The notes under the pieces are model-generated. The model made no database searches and was not told the origin of the DNA. It was given only the letters and a program-made list of their open reading frames with translations. Position numbers and translations under genes: made by a program. This document shows positions 30,065 through 41,957 of a DNA stretch of 64,000 nucleotides, in pieces. Numbering within the stretch: the stretch's first letter is position 1; each line of letters begins with the position of its first letter. Where the stretch lies: assembly GCF_019049625.1 (NCBI RefSeq), contig NZ_JAFMOY010000125.1, positions 1 through 64,000 of the forward strand, in the 5' to 3' direction. The stretch is from Rahnella ecdela. Its GTDB lineage: Bacteria; Pseudomonadota; Gammaproteobacteria; Enterobacterales; Enterobacteriaceae.

Positions 30065-30727
30065 ATGAAAATTTTACACGTCGATGCAAGTTCTAAATTT
30101 CACCAGTGGTCTAATTCCCGTGCGCTGGGACGCTATTTCATTGAGCAGCTGCAACACAAAGGCGTTGATCTCGAGATTGATTACCTGGATGTCACCGAAG
30201 ATGTGCAGCCGCACATTTCGGCAGAATTTGTGCAGGCAACGTATACGCCCGAGGCACAACGTACTGACCGCATGCGCGAAGTGCTGGCGGAATCTGATGC
30301 GCTGTGTGAACGCGTGATGGATGCGGATGCGCTGGTTTGTGCGATGCCGATGTATAACTGGACGATTCCTTCAACGTTCAAAACATTCATCGACAATATT
30401 ATCCGTACCAATATCACCTACGATCTGCATGAAGACGGCAGCATCACCGGTAATCTGGGCGATAAGAAAGTGCTGTTTGTGACCACGCGCGGCGCAGATC
30501 TGGGAGAAGGCAGTCCGTTCGCTAATATGGATGCGATGACTCCGGTGCTAAAAAACGCATTTGGATTTATCGGGGTAGAAAATCCGTGGTTTGTGGATGC
30601 CCAGCCTTTGCAATTCTCCGATGAAGCAGCACGCGAAGCCGGGCTGAAAAAAGCCCGCGAAGAACTGGATGCCGTATCAGAAGAGTGGGCGCTGAGCGTA
30701 GTTTCTGCGGATGTTACCGCCGCCTGA
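30065..30727 (+). CDS. FMN-dependent NADH:quinone/azo reductase, AzoR family
   Basis: This flavodoxin-fold protein of 220 residues is related to E. coli AzoR. It would reduce quinones, azo compounds or similar electrophiles by two electrons using NAD(P)H and FMN. Family landmarks are MKILHVDASS (phosphate-binding start), CAMPMYNWTIPSTFKTFIDN and VTTRGADLGEG. I start at the ATG at 30065, with AAGGA five bases upstream, in place of an ATG 14 codons earlier that lies in the leader. The Rrf2 gene and palindrome upstream suggest stress-induced expression. Confidence 0.88.
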   Translation: MKILHVDASSKFHQWSNSRALGRYFIEQLQHKGVDLEIDYLDVTEDVQPHISAEFVQATYTPEAQRTDRMREVLAESDALCERVMDADALVCAMPMYNWTIPSTFKTFIDNIIRTNITYDLHEDGSITGNLGDKKVLFVTTRGADLGEGSPFANMDAMTPVLKNAFGFIGVENPWFVDAQPLQFSDEAAREAGLKKAREELDAVSEEWALSVVSADVTAA

Positions 30728-30781
30728 TAAGCGGTAAACCACAGTACTGACGTTCGCCAGCGGGCGTCAGTCAGCACAAAA

Positions 30782-30797
30782 TCTGAAGCCGATCACA
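30782..30797 (+). promoter_or_regulatory. CRP-like site of the bgl promoter
   Basis: TCTGA-N6-TCACA with A-rich and T-rich flanks differs from the TGTGA-N6-TCACA consensus at one position. A TATTAC -10 at 30816-30821 would put the site near -38 to -41, a class II arrangement. Confidence 0.6.
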
Positions 30798-30868
30798 GTT
30801 TCATCATCCGGCGGATATTACGACTTGTTTCTGATGGCGATTCGCCAGAGAATCCATTCCGAAAAGCA

Positions 30869-30897
30869 GGATTGTTACTGTCTGACAGGCAAAACCT
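30869..30897 (+). promoter_or_regulatory. RAT ribonucleic antiterminator for BglG-type protein
   Basis: The 29-nt element begins GGATTGTTACTG and ends CAGGCAAAACCT, the hallmark halves of the RAT bound by BglG/LicT/SacY. Its last seven bases overlap the left arm of the terminator at 30891-30952, so binding would prevent termination. Confidence 0.92.
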
Positions 30898-30952
30898 AAA
30901 CTTCTCGTTTTTTCGCATCTCGCGAAGAAGCCGGAAGTTTAGGTTTTTTTTT
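30891..30952 (+). terminator. Conditional terminator in the bglF leader
   Basis: AAAACCTAAACTTC (30891-30904) pairs with GAAGTTTAGGTTTT (30934-30947), with a small inner hairpin (TTCGC/GCGAA) and a run of nine Ts. It is mutually exclusive with the RAT. Confidence 0.92.
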
Positions 30953-31026
30953 GGCCTGAATTCAGGGGCCGGCCGCCCTTTTGAAATACAACGGCAATGT
31001 CGTGCACGACGCCATTACTCTGATGA

Positions 31027-34330
<3,304 letters not shown>

Positions 34331-34379
34331 GCAGCTTTTTGAATTTTATAACAAACAAGTTCTAAAAAATAAATAATAT

Positions 34380-34407
34380 CTGCGGCTTATAACTCTATAA
34401 GCCGCAG
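34380..34407 (+). other. Intercistronic 12-bp hairpin between bglB and the porin
   Basis: CTGCGGCTTATA and TATAAGCCGCAG are perfect arms around ACTC. The following CTTCGCCCTG is not T-rich, so it is not a standard terminator. It may stabilise the upstream mRNA or reduce porin expression. Confidence 0.6.
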
Positions 34408-34466
34408 CTTCGCCCTGTATTGCCCGATAATAATGATGATTAAAATAATAAAACGGAAATATTAAG

Positions 34467-35873
34467 ATGAAATTTTCTCAGACTTCTGCAACACCTACAT
34501 GTAAAGTTAAAAATAATAACCGGCTGATGAAAACAAGTTTTCTGGCGCTTTTTTTCTCTGCAACCGTTATTCATTCCGTTAATGCAGCGGATAACTGGAA
34601 TGGTACCGTTTTAGGTTTTGAAGCGCCCGGCGAAGGCATGTTCGGCGATATGATGGGTATCCGTCCAATTATTGAAGATCACGGGTTTCATTATCAGCTG
34701 GGATATCTGAGTGAGTCTTCATATAACGCCGGGGGCGGGTATAACCATGATAAACATCTGGCGTATATCGATCAGTTCTCGCTGACGTTTACGCAGGATC
34801 TGGAGATGTACACCGGCATTCCTGACGCCGCCATAGAAGGGAATATTGTTAACCGTAACCATAACGACAACCTGACGTCAGAACGTACGCAGGATCCGCG
34901 CGTCGGGTTTAACGATATCGCGCAGGAAAGCTGGGGCGGTCAGTCGATAACCCGTCTGGGCTGGCTGACGTTCGGGCGCAGTTTTGATGACCGCAAACTG
35001 CACTGGCGCATCGGCATGATGAACAAGAATCAGGATTTCGACCAGATTATCCCGTGTGATTTCCAGCTGCTCAGCCAGTGCGGCGGTAAATCGGCGAACT
35101 CGATGACCTGGTATAACTGGAACAAACACTACTGGGGCACTACGTTTAAGTACAAGCTGACGCCGGAACTGACGCTGAAAACTGGCATTATGGAACAAAA
35201 CCCGGATGCGTCGGATCGCAAATATGCGTGGAGCGGTTCGCTTAAAGGCGCTCGCGGCATTCTGCTGCCGATGGAAGCAGAACTGAAAACCAAAGTGAAT
35301 GGTTTGCCGGGTATTTATAACTTCGGCCTGCTGTATACCAACTCACCTCAAACCGATTTGTCAGAAGGGAAAACGCAAAGCGTTGGTGCCACGGATCCTG
35401 AAGGATATCGCAAACACAGCAGCACCTGGTTTATGTACACCGGTTTCAACCAGCAGGTGACGCAGCGAGGGGACGACCCGAACCGCGGCATGAGCGTGTC
35501 CTACAGCCTCGGTCTGGGCGATCAGCGCAGTAATAGCATTCATTATACTCAGGCCGCTTCCATGCGTTATCACGGACTGTTCGACGCGCGCCCCGACGAC
35601 TGGCTGGGCTTTGGGATGACCTACATTAAAATGAGCAACCATTACCGCCAGAATCAGGAAAACCTGAACACGATTTATCAGGTGGATGATTACGGTAATC
35701 CGCTGTACACGCCATTGTCCGGGCATTCGGTGAACGCGGACTTGTATTATCAGGTGAAAGTTCGTTCGTGGCTGATTCTGCAACCGGATTTGCAATACTG
35801 GTACCGTCCGGGCGGAGTAAAGGAAACGCAGGATGCCTGGGTGACCGGACTTAAGGCCATCGTCACGTTCTGA
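34467..35873 (+). CDS. OprB-type carbohydrate-selective porin
   Basis: This outer-membrane beta-barrel has 468 residues. The signal peptide has an unusually long N-region (residues 1-20), a hydrophobic core (SFLALFFSATVIHSV) and a cleavage site after NA at about residue 40. The mature protein has the OprB-family look (GIRPIIEDHGFHYQLGYLSES, and the C-terminal strand ending IVTF with terminal Phe). It presumably lets aryl-beta-glucosides or disaccharides through the outer membrane for BglF. In E. coli bgl the porin BglH is of the LamB family, so this is a different porin in the same role. Two cysteines (around residues 197-206) may form a loop disulfide. Confidence 0.85.
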   Translation: MKFSQTSATPTCKVKNNNRLMKTSFLALFFSATVIHSVNAADNWNGTVLGFEAPGEGMFGDMMGIRPIIEDHGFHYQLGYLSESSYNAGGGYNHDKHLAYIDQFSLTFTQDLEMYTGIPDAAIEGNIVNRNHNDNLTSERTQDPRVGFNDIAQESWGGQSITRLGWLTFGRSFDDRKLHWRIGMMNKNQDFDQIIPCDFQLLSQCGGKSANSMTWYNWNKHYWGTTFKYKLTPELTLKTGIMEQNPDASDRKYAWSGSLKGARGILLPMEAELKTKVNGLPGIYNFGLLYTNSPQTDLSEGKTQSVGATDPEGYRKHSSTWFMYTGFNQQVTQRGDDPNRGMSVSYSLGLGDQRSNSIHYTQAASMRYHGLFDARPDDWLGFGMTYIKMSNHYRQNQENLNTIYQVDDYGNPLYTPLSGHSVNADLYYQVKVRSWLILQPDLQYWYRPGGVKETQDAWVTGLKAIVTF

Positions 35874-35892
35874 GTGCAAAATTTACGTCTGA

Positions 35893-36846
<954 letters not shown>

Positions 36847-37077
36847 CCGCACACAAGCGCAAAATTCGTTGCGCGAAATATGACTGCTCACAATTTTTTA
36901 TGACGGTTTTTTTTGCCACGGTTAATGAGAACAGGTAGCATCCTTCGCCGTTATTGCACCAAAACAGTTCCGGCTAAAAAAACTACAGTGGGTAAACCCC
37001 ATAAACGTTGAGGCTTGCAATCGTTTGCTTGCAGCACCCGACGTCAGGTGAAGGTTATTTTTGGAGAACAAGATCGA

Positions 37078-38562
37078 ATGAAGTCTCATAAGAAATCGGC
37101 AGAGGCGAAGCACGCGGCGAAAAGACGCTGGCTGGACTCGCACGAACACGGGTATCACAAAAGTATGGGCAATCGTCAGGTACAGATGATTGCCATTGGT
37201 GGCTCTATCGGCACCGGTCTGTTTCTCGGCGCGGGCGCGCGTTTACAGATGGCTGGCCCGGCGCTGGCAATCGTGTATGCAGTATGCGGTATTTTCTCAT
37301 TCTTTATTCTGCGTGCGTTGGGCGAACTGGTTTTACACCGTCCGACCAGCGGCAGTTTCGTATCCTATGCCCGTGAGTTCCTGGGCGAAAAGGCTTCTTA
37401 CGTTGCTGGCTGGATGTATTTCCTTAACTGGGCGATGACCGGCATTGTCGATATCACCGCAGTGGCTCTTTACATGCACTATTGGGGAACCTTCGGTGAT
37501 GTCCCGCAGTGGATGTTTGCGCTGGGCGCGCTGGCGATTGTCGCCACGATGAACATGATCGGCGTGAAGTGGTTTGCTGAGATGGAATTCTGGTTTGCGC
37601 TGATCAAAGTGGCTGCGATTGCCCTGTTCCTGATTGTGGGTGTGGTGTTCCTCGGCACCGGCAAACAGCTGGACGGCAATACTACCGGTTTACATCTGAT
37701 AACCGACAACGGCGGTATTTTCCCGCACGGGCTGTTACCGGCGCTGGTTCTGGTGCAGGGCGTGGTCTTCGCGTTCGCGGCCATTGAACTGGTCGGTACG
37801 GCGGCAGGCGAAACCAAAAATCCTGAAAAAGTATTGCCGAAAGCCATTAACAGCGTTATCTGGCGTATCGCATTATTCTACGTCGGATCCGTAGTGCTGC
37901 TGGTTCTGCTGTTACCGTGGAATGCCTATCAGGCCGGGCAAAGCCCGTTTGTGACCTTCTTCAGCAAGTTGGGCGTGCCCTATATCGGCACTATCATGAA
38001 CATCGTGGTGCTGACTGCGGCGCTGTCGAGCCTGAACTCTGGCTTGTATTCCACCGGTCGTATTCTGCGCTCGCTGTCGATGGGCGGTTCTGCGCCGAAA
38101 TTCATGTCGAAGATGAGCGCGCAGAAGGTGCCGTACGCGGGCATTCTGGTGACCGTGGGTATTTATGTTATCGGCGTGGTGCTCAACTACTACGTGCCTT
38201 CGCAGGTGTTTGAAATTGTCCTGAACGTCGCATCACTCGGCATCCTCAGTTCATGGGCTTTCATCATCGTTTGTCAGATGAAACTGCGTACAGCGATCAA
38301 AGAAGGCCGCGCGAAAGACGTTTCCTTCAAAATGCCGTGGGCGCCGGTCACCTCGTGGCTGACGCTGGCGTTCCTGGCAAGCGTACTGGTCCTGATGGCG
38401 TTTGACTACCCGAACGGTACCTACACCGTGGCGACCATTCCGGTGCTGATCATCCTGCTGGTTCTGGGCTGGATAGGTCTGCGTAAACGCGCCGCGGAAG
38501 TTCATGCCGAACAGGCCGCGCACGAAGAAGCACACCACGAAAGTCTGGATGGAAGTAAATAA
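37078..38562 (+). CDS. ansP: L-asparagine permease
   Basis: AnsP is an amino acid-polyamine-organocation superfamily transporter taking up asparagine with protons. The 494-residue protein has about twelve helices. It matches E. coli AnsP from the N-terminal AAKRRWLDSHEHGYHKSMGN through QMIAIGGSIGTGLFLGAGAR to FDYPNGTYTVATIPV. The C-terminal tail (AEQAAHEEAHHESLDGSK) is polar and His-rich. I use the ATG at 37078, preceded by GGAGA ten bases upstream; the earlier in-frame start at 37015 is unsupported. The 231 bp upstream contain no motif I can name. Confidence 0.94.
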   Translation: MKSHKKSAEAKHAAKRRWLDSHEHGYHKSMGNRQVQMIAIGGSIGTGLFLGAGARLQMAGPALAIVYAVCGIFSFFILRALGELVLHRPTSGSFVSYAREFLGEKASYVAGWMYFLNWAMTGIVDITAVALYMHYWGTFGDVPQWMFALGALAIVATMNMIGVKWFAEMEFWFALIKVAAIALFLIVGVVFLGTGKQLDGNTTGLHLITDNGGIFPHGLLPALVLVQGVVFAFAAIELVGTAAGETKNPEKVLPKAINSVIWRIALFYVGSVVLLVLLLPWNAYQAGQSPFVTFFSKLGVPYIGTIMNIVVLTAALSSLNSGLYSTGRILRSLSMGGSAPKFMSKMSAQKVPYAGILVTVGIYVIGVVLNYYVPSQVFEIVLNVASLGILSSWAFIIVCQMKLRTAIKEGRAKDVSFKMPWAPVTSWLTLAFLASVLVLMAFDYPNGTYTVATIPVLIILLVLGWIGLRKRAAEVHAEQAAHEEAHHESLDGSK

Positions 38563-38583
38563 TTCATATCTGAGATTTTCAGC

Positions 38584-38613
38584 AAAGGGCTGCCGTTAAG
38601 GTGGCCCTTTTTT
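38584..38613 (+). terminator. Terminator after ansP
   Basis: AAAGGGC (38584-38590) and GCCCTTT (38604-38610) pair with an inner CC/GG, followed by six Ts in total. Confidence 0.8.
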
Positions 38614-38717
38614 GTTATCTGAAGAGGATAAAAATTATCGTTCGTAATTAATCCGAAAGCGTCAAAGCAGCCGTCATTCTTGACTAGGCTTACTCTTTGG
38701 TAAAGAGAGGCAAATCT

Positions 38718-38915
38718 ATGTTCAAGATTATGTTGCAGATTTTTTCCAGCCCGGAAAAGTTTCTCGGGTTATTCAGTGCCGCAGATATGGAAAATACGCT
38801 CGAAGAAGGCGAGCGTATTCTGATTGATGAAAACGGTACGGCGTCAGTGAACCCGGCTAATCAGGATATGCAGGAAGATTTCGCCCGCCACGTTAAACGC
38901 ATGAGCGTGCTGTAA
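38718..38915 (+). CDS. Small hypothetical protein of a two-gene module, 65 residues
   Basis: This is a soluble, acidic small protein. It begins MFKIMLQIFSSPEKFLGLFS, an amphipathic stretch, then a helical acidic segment (ENTLEEGERILIDENG) and a C-terminal basic end (ARHVKRMSVL). I do not recognise it. GAGG lies about nine bases before the ATG at 38718; the GTG at 38697 is upstream of that site. Its stop codon overlaps the ATG of the next gene (TAATG), so the two proteins are translationally coupled and probably act together. Confidence 0.75.
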   Translation: MFKIMLQIFSSPEKFLGLFSAADMENTLEEGERILIDENGTASVNPANQDMQEDFARHVKRMSVL

Positions 38916-39721
38916 TGGCGACAGCGGTTTTCATGGTGTTAATGGTCTGCGGGTACTGGTACACCACCCGCGACATCTCATCACGCTTCAAACTTAAGCG
39001 CACTTTCGGCTGGGACGTTTATTTCCTGGTGGCGCTGTACGGCTGCATTTTTGTCCTGCAGGGCGTACTGGTCATTGCACTGGTGTATCTGGCGCTGTGG
39101 GGGATTTCAGAAGTTGTTAACTGGCTGCCCGCTATTCCTCACCTGCATCAGGATGTACATTACCACCGCGATTTTATCAACTGGAGTTTCTTAGGCATCC
39201 AGGCGCCGGTGGTCATTATGCTGGCTGTTTCTGTGATGTTGTGTCTGGTGCGCACCACCTGGTCGCCGGGCCTGCGGCTCAATACCGCCGGACGCAAGCA
39301 ATTGTACAAACAACTCACCCGGGCTAACGGCGTGGAAGGGTTGCTGTATCAGTGCATGGAAGAGGGCGATATGGTGTTTATCACGCTTCAGTCGCGGCGC
39401 GTCTATATCGGCATGGTGCATACGGCACGTTGTGAAACCAGTTCATCGGACAACGTGGTGGTGATCCCGATGGTCAGCGGTTATCGCGACAAAGACACGC
39501 TGGAACTGCGCGTCGAGCACAACTATGCCCGTTATTATCAGGAACACGGAATTACGCCGGTGTCTTCCCCGGTGAATGTGCTGAAATTTCGCAAAGTGAT
39601 TTTACTGAGCCAGATTGAAACGCTTTCGCTATTTGACCCGTCCAGCGCCTGTGCGTTTGAGAAGTTAATTCCGCTTATCGAAGAAGAGAATCAGAGAAAA
39701 GTCGGAGAGAAGGACGCCTGA
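38915..39721 (+). CDS. Hypothetical membrane protein with large soluble C-terminal domain
   Basis: The 268-residue protein has three predicted membrane segments in its first 110 residues (about 1-16, 29-60 and 90-110) and then a soluble domain of about 150 residues. This domain contains a short beta-rich stretch (GDMVFITLQSRRVYIGMVH, VVVIPMVSGYRDKDTLELRV). No catalytic motif is visible. It overlaps the preceding small gene by one base. The next gene is on the opposite strand. I do not assign a function. Confidence 0.8.
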   Translation: MATAVFMVLMVCGYWYTTRDISSRFKLKRTFGWDVYFLVALYGCIFVLQGVLVIALVYLALWGISEVVNWLPAIPHLHQDVHYHRDFINWSFLGIQAPVVIMLAVSVMLCLVRTTWSPGLRLNTAGRKQLYKQLTRANGVEGLLYQCMEEGDMVFITLQSRRVYIGMVHTARCETSSSDNVVVIPMVSGYRDKDTLELRVEHNYARYYQEHGITPVSSPVNVLKFRKVILLSQIETLSLFDPSSACAFEKLIPLIEEENQRKVGEKDA

Positions 39722-39741
39722 GGCCAGACGTCCTGAATGCA

Positions 39742-40431
39742 TTACACGATGGTGAAGCTGAAATCGCTGAGGCCTTCGATACCGCCGGTAATCACATCAC
39801 CGCGCACCACTGCGCCAACGCCCGCAGGCGTGCCGGTGTAAATCAGATCACCCGGCCGGAGTTCAACGGCCTGCGACAGATAACTGATAACATCTGCCAC
39901 CTGCCAGATCTGATCGCTCAAATCACCGCGCTGACGTTTTTCACCGTTCACGTCCAGCCAGATTTTACCGCGGGCAGGATGGCCGGTCTGACTGACCGGC
40001 AGCAACGGATTAGCTGGTGCGGAATCATCAAAACCTTTGGCGAAATCCCACGGGCGTCCCTGTTTCTTGGCCTGAGCCTGGATATCGCGACGGGTTAAAT
40101 CGACGCCGACGGTATAACCCCAGACGTGCGAAAGCGCATCTTCAGTGGCGATGTTTTTACCGCCTCTGGCAATCGCCACGACCAGTTCGACTTCGTAATG
40201 CAGATCTTCGGTCAGTGTCGGATAGGGCACATTGCCGCTGGCAGGAATAACCGCATCTGCCGGTTTACCGAAGAAAAAAGGGGGTTCCCGGTCCGGGTCA
40301 TGCCCCATTTCACGAGCATGTTCGGAATAGTTACGGCCCACGCAGTACACGCGGCGCAGGGGAAAACGTTCGCTCTGGCCTTCGACAGCCAGAGAGGGAG
40401 TCTGTGGAGCAGCAATCACATATTCAGTCAT
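39742..40431 (-). CDS. Fumarylacetoacetate hydrolase family protein
   Basis: This 229-residue protein has the FAH fold, with the metal site acidic residues in DLHYEVELVVAI (ExE) and later VDLTRRDIQ. The stretch PPFFFGKPADAVIP and the end ELRPGDLIYTGTPAGVGAV are typical. Members act on fumarylpyruvate, 2-keto-4-pentenoate and similar beta-diketo acids in aromatic catabolism. No such pathway is adjacent, so the substrate is open. I start at the ATG at 40431 (MTEYVIAAP). Confidence 0.87.
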   Translation of the reverse strand: MTEYVIAAPQTPSLAVEGQSERFPLRRVYCVGRNYSEHAREMGHDPDREPPFFFGKPADAVIPASGNVPYPTLTEDLHYEVELVVAIARGGKNIATEDALSHVWGYTVGVDLTRRDIQAQAKKQGRPWDFAKGFDDSAPANPLLPVSQTGHPARGKIWLDVNGEKRQRGDLSDQIWQVADVISYLSQAVELRPGDLIYTGTPAGVGAVVRGDVITGGIEGLSDFSFTIV

Positions 40432-40523
40432 CGTATTCACTTCACAAAGTTGGCGAATTAACATATTTGCAAAGCAAATCAACATTGACCAGTAAATTTA
40501 TGTTACTGGTCAATGTCTCACTG

Positions 40524-41318
40524 TCAGGCTTTGTAACGTGGTGCGGCATGGGATTGCAGGAAATTCGGCACCATTGCCGAGCGCAGCGCGTCAAAATCGT
40601 CCCACTGTTTTTCATCCTGCAATGGCGGAATGGTGACTTTTTCTTTGCGGTCAAAGCCCAGCAACGCGGCATCCACCAGTTCACCCACTTCCATCACCCC
40701 CGGCACTTCATCAATATTTTTACCTGAGCGAGCCCAGATTTCGGTACGCGTTGCGGCAGGCAAAACGGCCTGAACATACAGACCGCGGGCAGCCATTTCA
40801 AATTGCAGTGTCTGGCTGAAGGTCAGCACAAACGCTTTGGTGGCGGAATACACGGCAGATTGCAGTTCCGGCGTCAGCGCCATCACCGAGGCGATATTAA
40901 TGATCGCACCGTCTTTATGCTTGATCAGACCGTCGAAAGCCACGCGGGAAAGACGCGCCACCGAGGTGACATTTAAGGTAATCAGATTCTCGATAGCATC
41001 GGCGTCGCTGTTCTCAAAACCGGCTTTCAGCGAAGCACCGGCGTTGTTCACCAGCAGGGAAATCTGCGGATTGGCGCGGATGAAATCTTCTACGCGGGCG
41101 AGATCTTCGCTACGGGTCAGGTCAGCAGGCAACACGGTGACATTGACGCCGGATTCCTGTTGCAGACGGTCTGACAGCGCATTCAGGCGGTCAGCGTCAC
41201 GGGCCACGAGGATTAAATCGTAGCCGCGTTTCGCCAGACGGTCGGCATACGTCGCGCCAATACCCGTGGAAGCGCCGGTGATTAGAGCAACAGATTTGGA
41301 GCGAATTGAATCTGACAT
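40524..41318 (-). CDS. Short-chain dehydrogenase/reductase
   Basis: This 264-residue SDR has the NAD(P)-binding motif TGASTGIG at residues 15-22, NNAGA near residue 91, and the catalytic YSATK (Tyr and Lys) near residue 157. It is most like the YqjQ/DltE-type branch of uncharacterised classical SDRs. It is transcribed divergently from an HxlR regulator, with two operator-like palindromes between them, so it is probably that regulator's target. GAGG precedes the ATG. Confidence 0.88.
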   Translation of the reverse strand: MSDSIRSKSVALITGASTGIGATYADRLAKRGYDLILVARDADRLNALSDRLQQESGVNVTVLPADLTRSEDLARVEDFIRANPQISLLVNNAGASLKAGFENSDADAIENLITLNVTSVARLSRVAFDGLIKHKDGAIINIASVMALTPELQSAVYSATKAFVLTFSQTLQFEMAARGLYVQAVLPAATRTEIWARSGKNIDEVPGVMEVGELVDAALLGFDRKEKVTIPPLQDEKQWDDFDALRSAMVPNFLQSHAAPRYKA

Positions 41319-41342
41319 GGGAGAACCTCTGTGTTGATAAAG

Positions 41343-41398
41343 TGGTTTAATTATAAAACCAGATGATTTTTAGCATCAGTGGTTTTATAATGCAACCA
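41343..41398. promoter_or_regulatory. Two operator-like palindromes between the SDR and HxlR genes
   Basis: TGGTTT-N7-AAACCA (41343-41361) and TGGTT-N9-AACCA (41380-41398) lie 37 bp apart in the divergent promoter region. They are candidate binding sites for the HxlR protein. Confidence 0.6.
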
Positions 41399-41430
41399 GA
41401 TTCTTTAAAACGCGTTGAACAGGAAGTGCC

Positions 41431-41877
41431 ATGAAACGAACCCGACTGGAAAACACACCTTGTCCGGCTGGCCGTGCGCTCGATTTAATCGGCGACTGGT
41501 GGACGCTGCTGATTGTCCGCGACGCCATGCGAGGAATTTCACGCTTTAGTGAATTTCAGCGCAGCCTGGGCGCGGCAAAAAATATTCTCAGCACCCGTCT
41601 GAAAGCGCTGGTAGCGGAAGAGATTTTGAAGGTGGAACCGGCCGCGGATGGTTCGGCTTATCAGGATTATGTGCTGACAGAGAAAGGACTGGCGCTGCAA
41701 CCGGTGCTGGTCGCGCTGGGGCAGTGGGGAAGCGAGTACCTGTTCGAAGAGGGCGAAGCCTGTACGCTGCTGGTAGATATCGAAAACCGCCAGCCGCTGC
41801 GTAAACTGGAAATCCGTGCGCAGGACGGGCGGGTGCTGGAGAGTCAGGATATTACGGCGATTATTCCGGAGAATTAA
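41431..41877 (+). CDS. HxlR-family transcriptional regulator
   Basis: This 148-residue winged-helix regulator starts with the HxlR signature CPAGRALDLIGDWWTLLIVRDA. The helix-turn-helix region RFSEFQRSLGAAKNILSTRLKAL follows. The N-terminal Cys11 before the helix is the residue used for redox sensing in several HxlR proteins (HypR, QorR), although that role here is inferred. A C-terminal domain of about 40 residues extends beyond the minimal HxlR fold. Divergent from the SDR gene. Confidence 0.9.
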   Translation: MKRTRLENTPCPAGRALDLIGDWWTLLIVRDAMRGISRFSEFQRSLGAAKNILSTRLKALVAEEILKVEPAADGSAYQDYVLTEKGLALQPVLVALGQWGSEYLFEEGEACTLLVDIENRQPLRKLEIRAQDGRVLESQDITAIIPEN

Positions 41878-41894
41878 AATTTGTACTCGATCCG

Positions 41895-41918
41895 CTCCCT
41901 CCCCTGCGAAGAGGGAGG
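41895..41918. repeat. Short GC-rich imperfect palindrome, copy 2
   Basis: CTCCCTC (41895-41901) and GAGGGAG (41911-41917) flank CCCTGCGAA. It resembles the palindrome at 2-25, with the loop inverted. It sits in the 3' gap of the convergent HxlR and hydrolase genes. Confidence 0.5.
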
Positions 41919-41957
41919 ATCAAGGCAAAACCACGGCTTACGGGAACAGACAAAACA

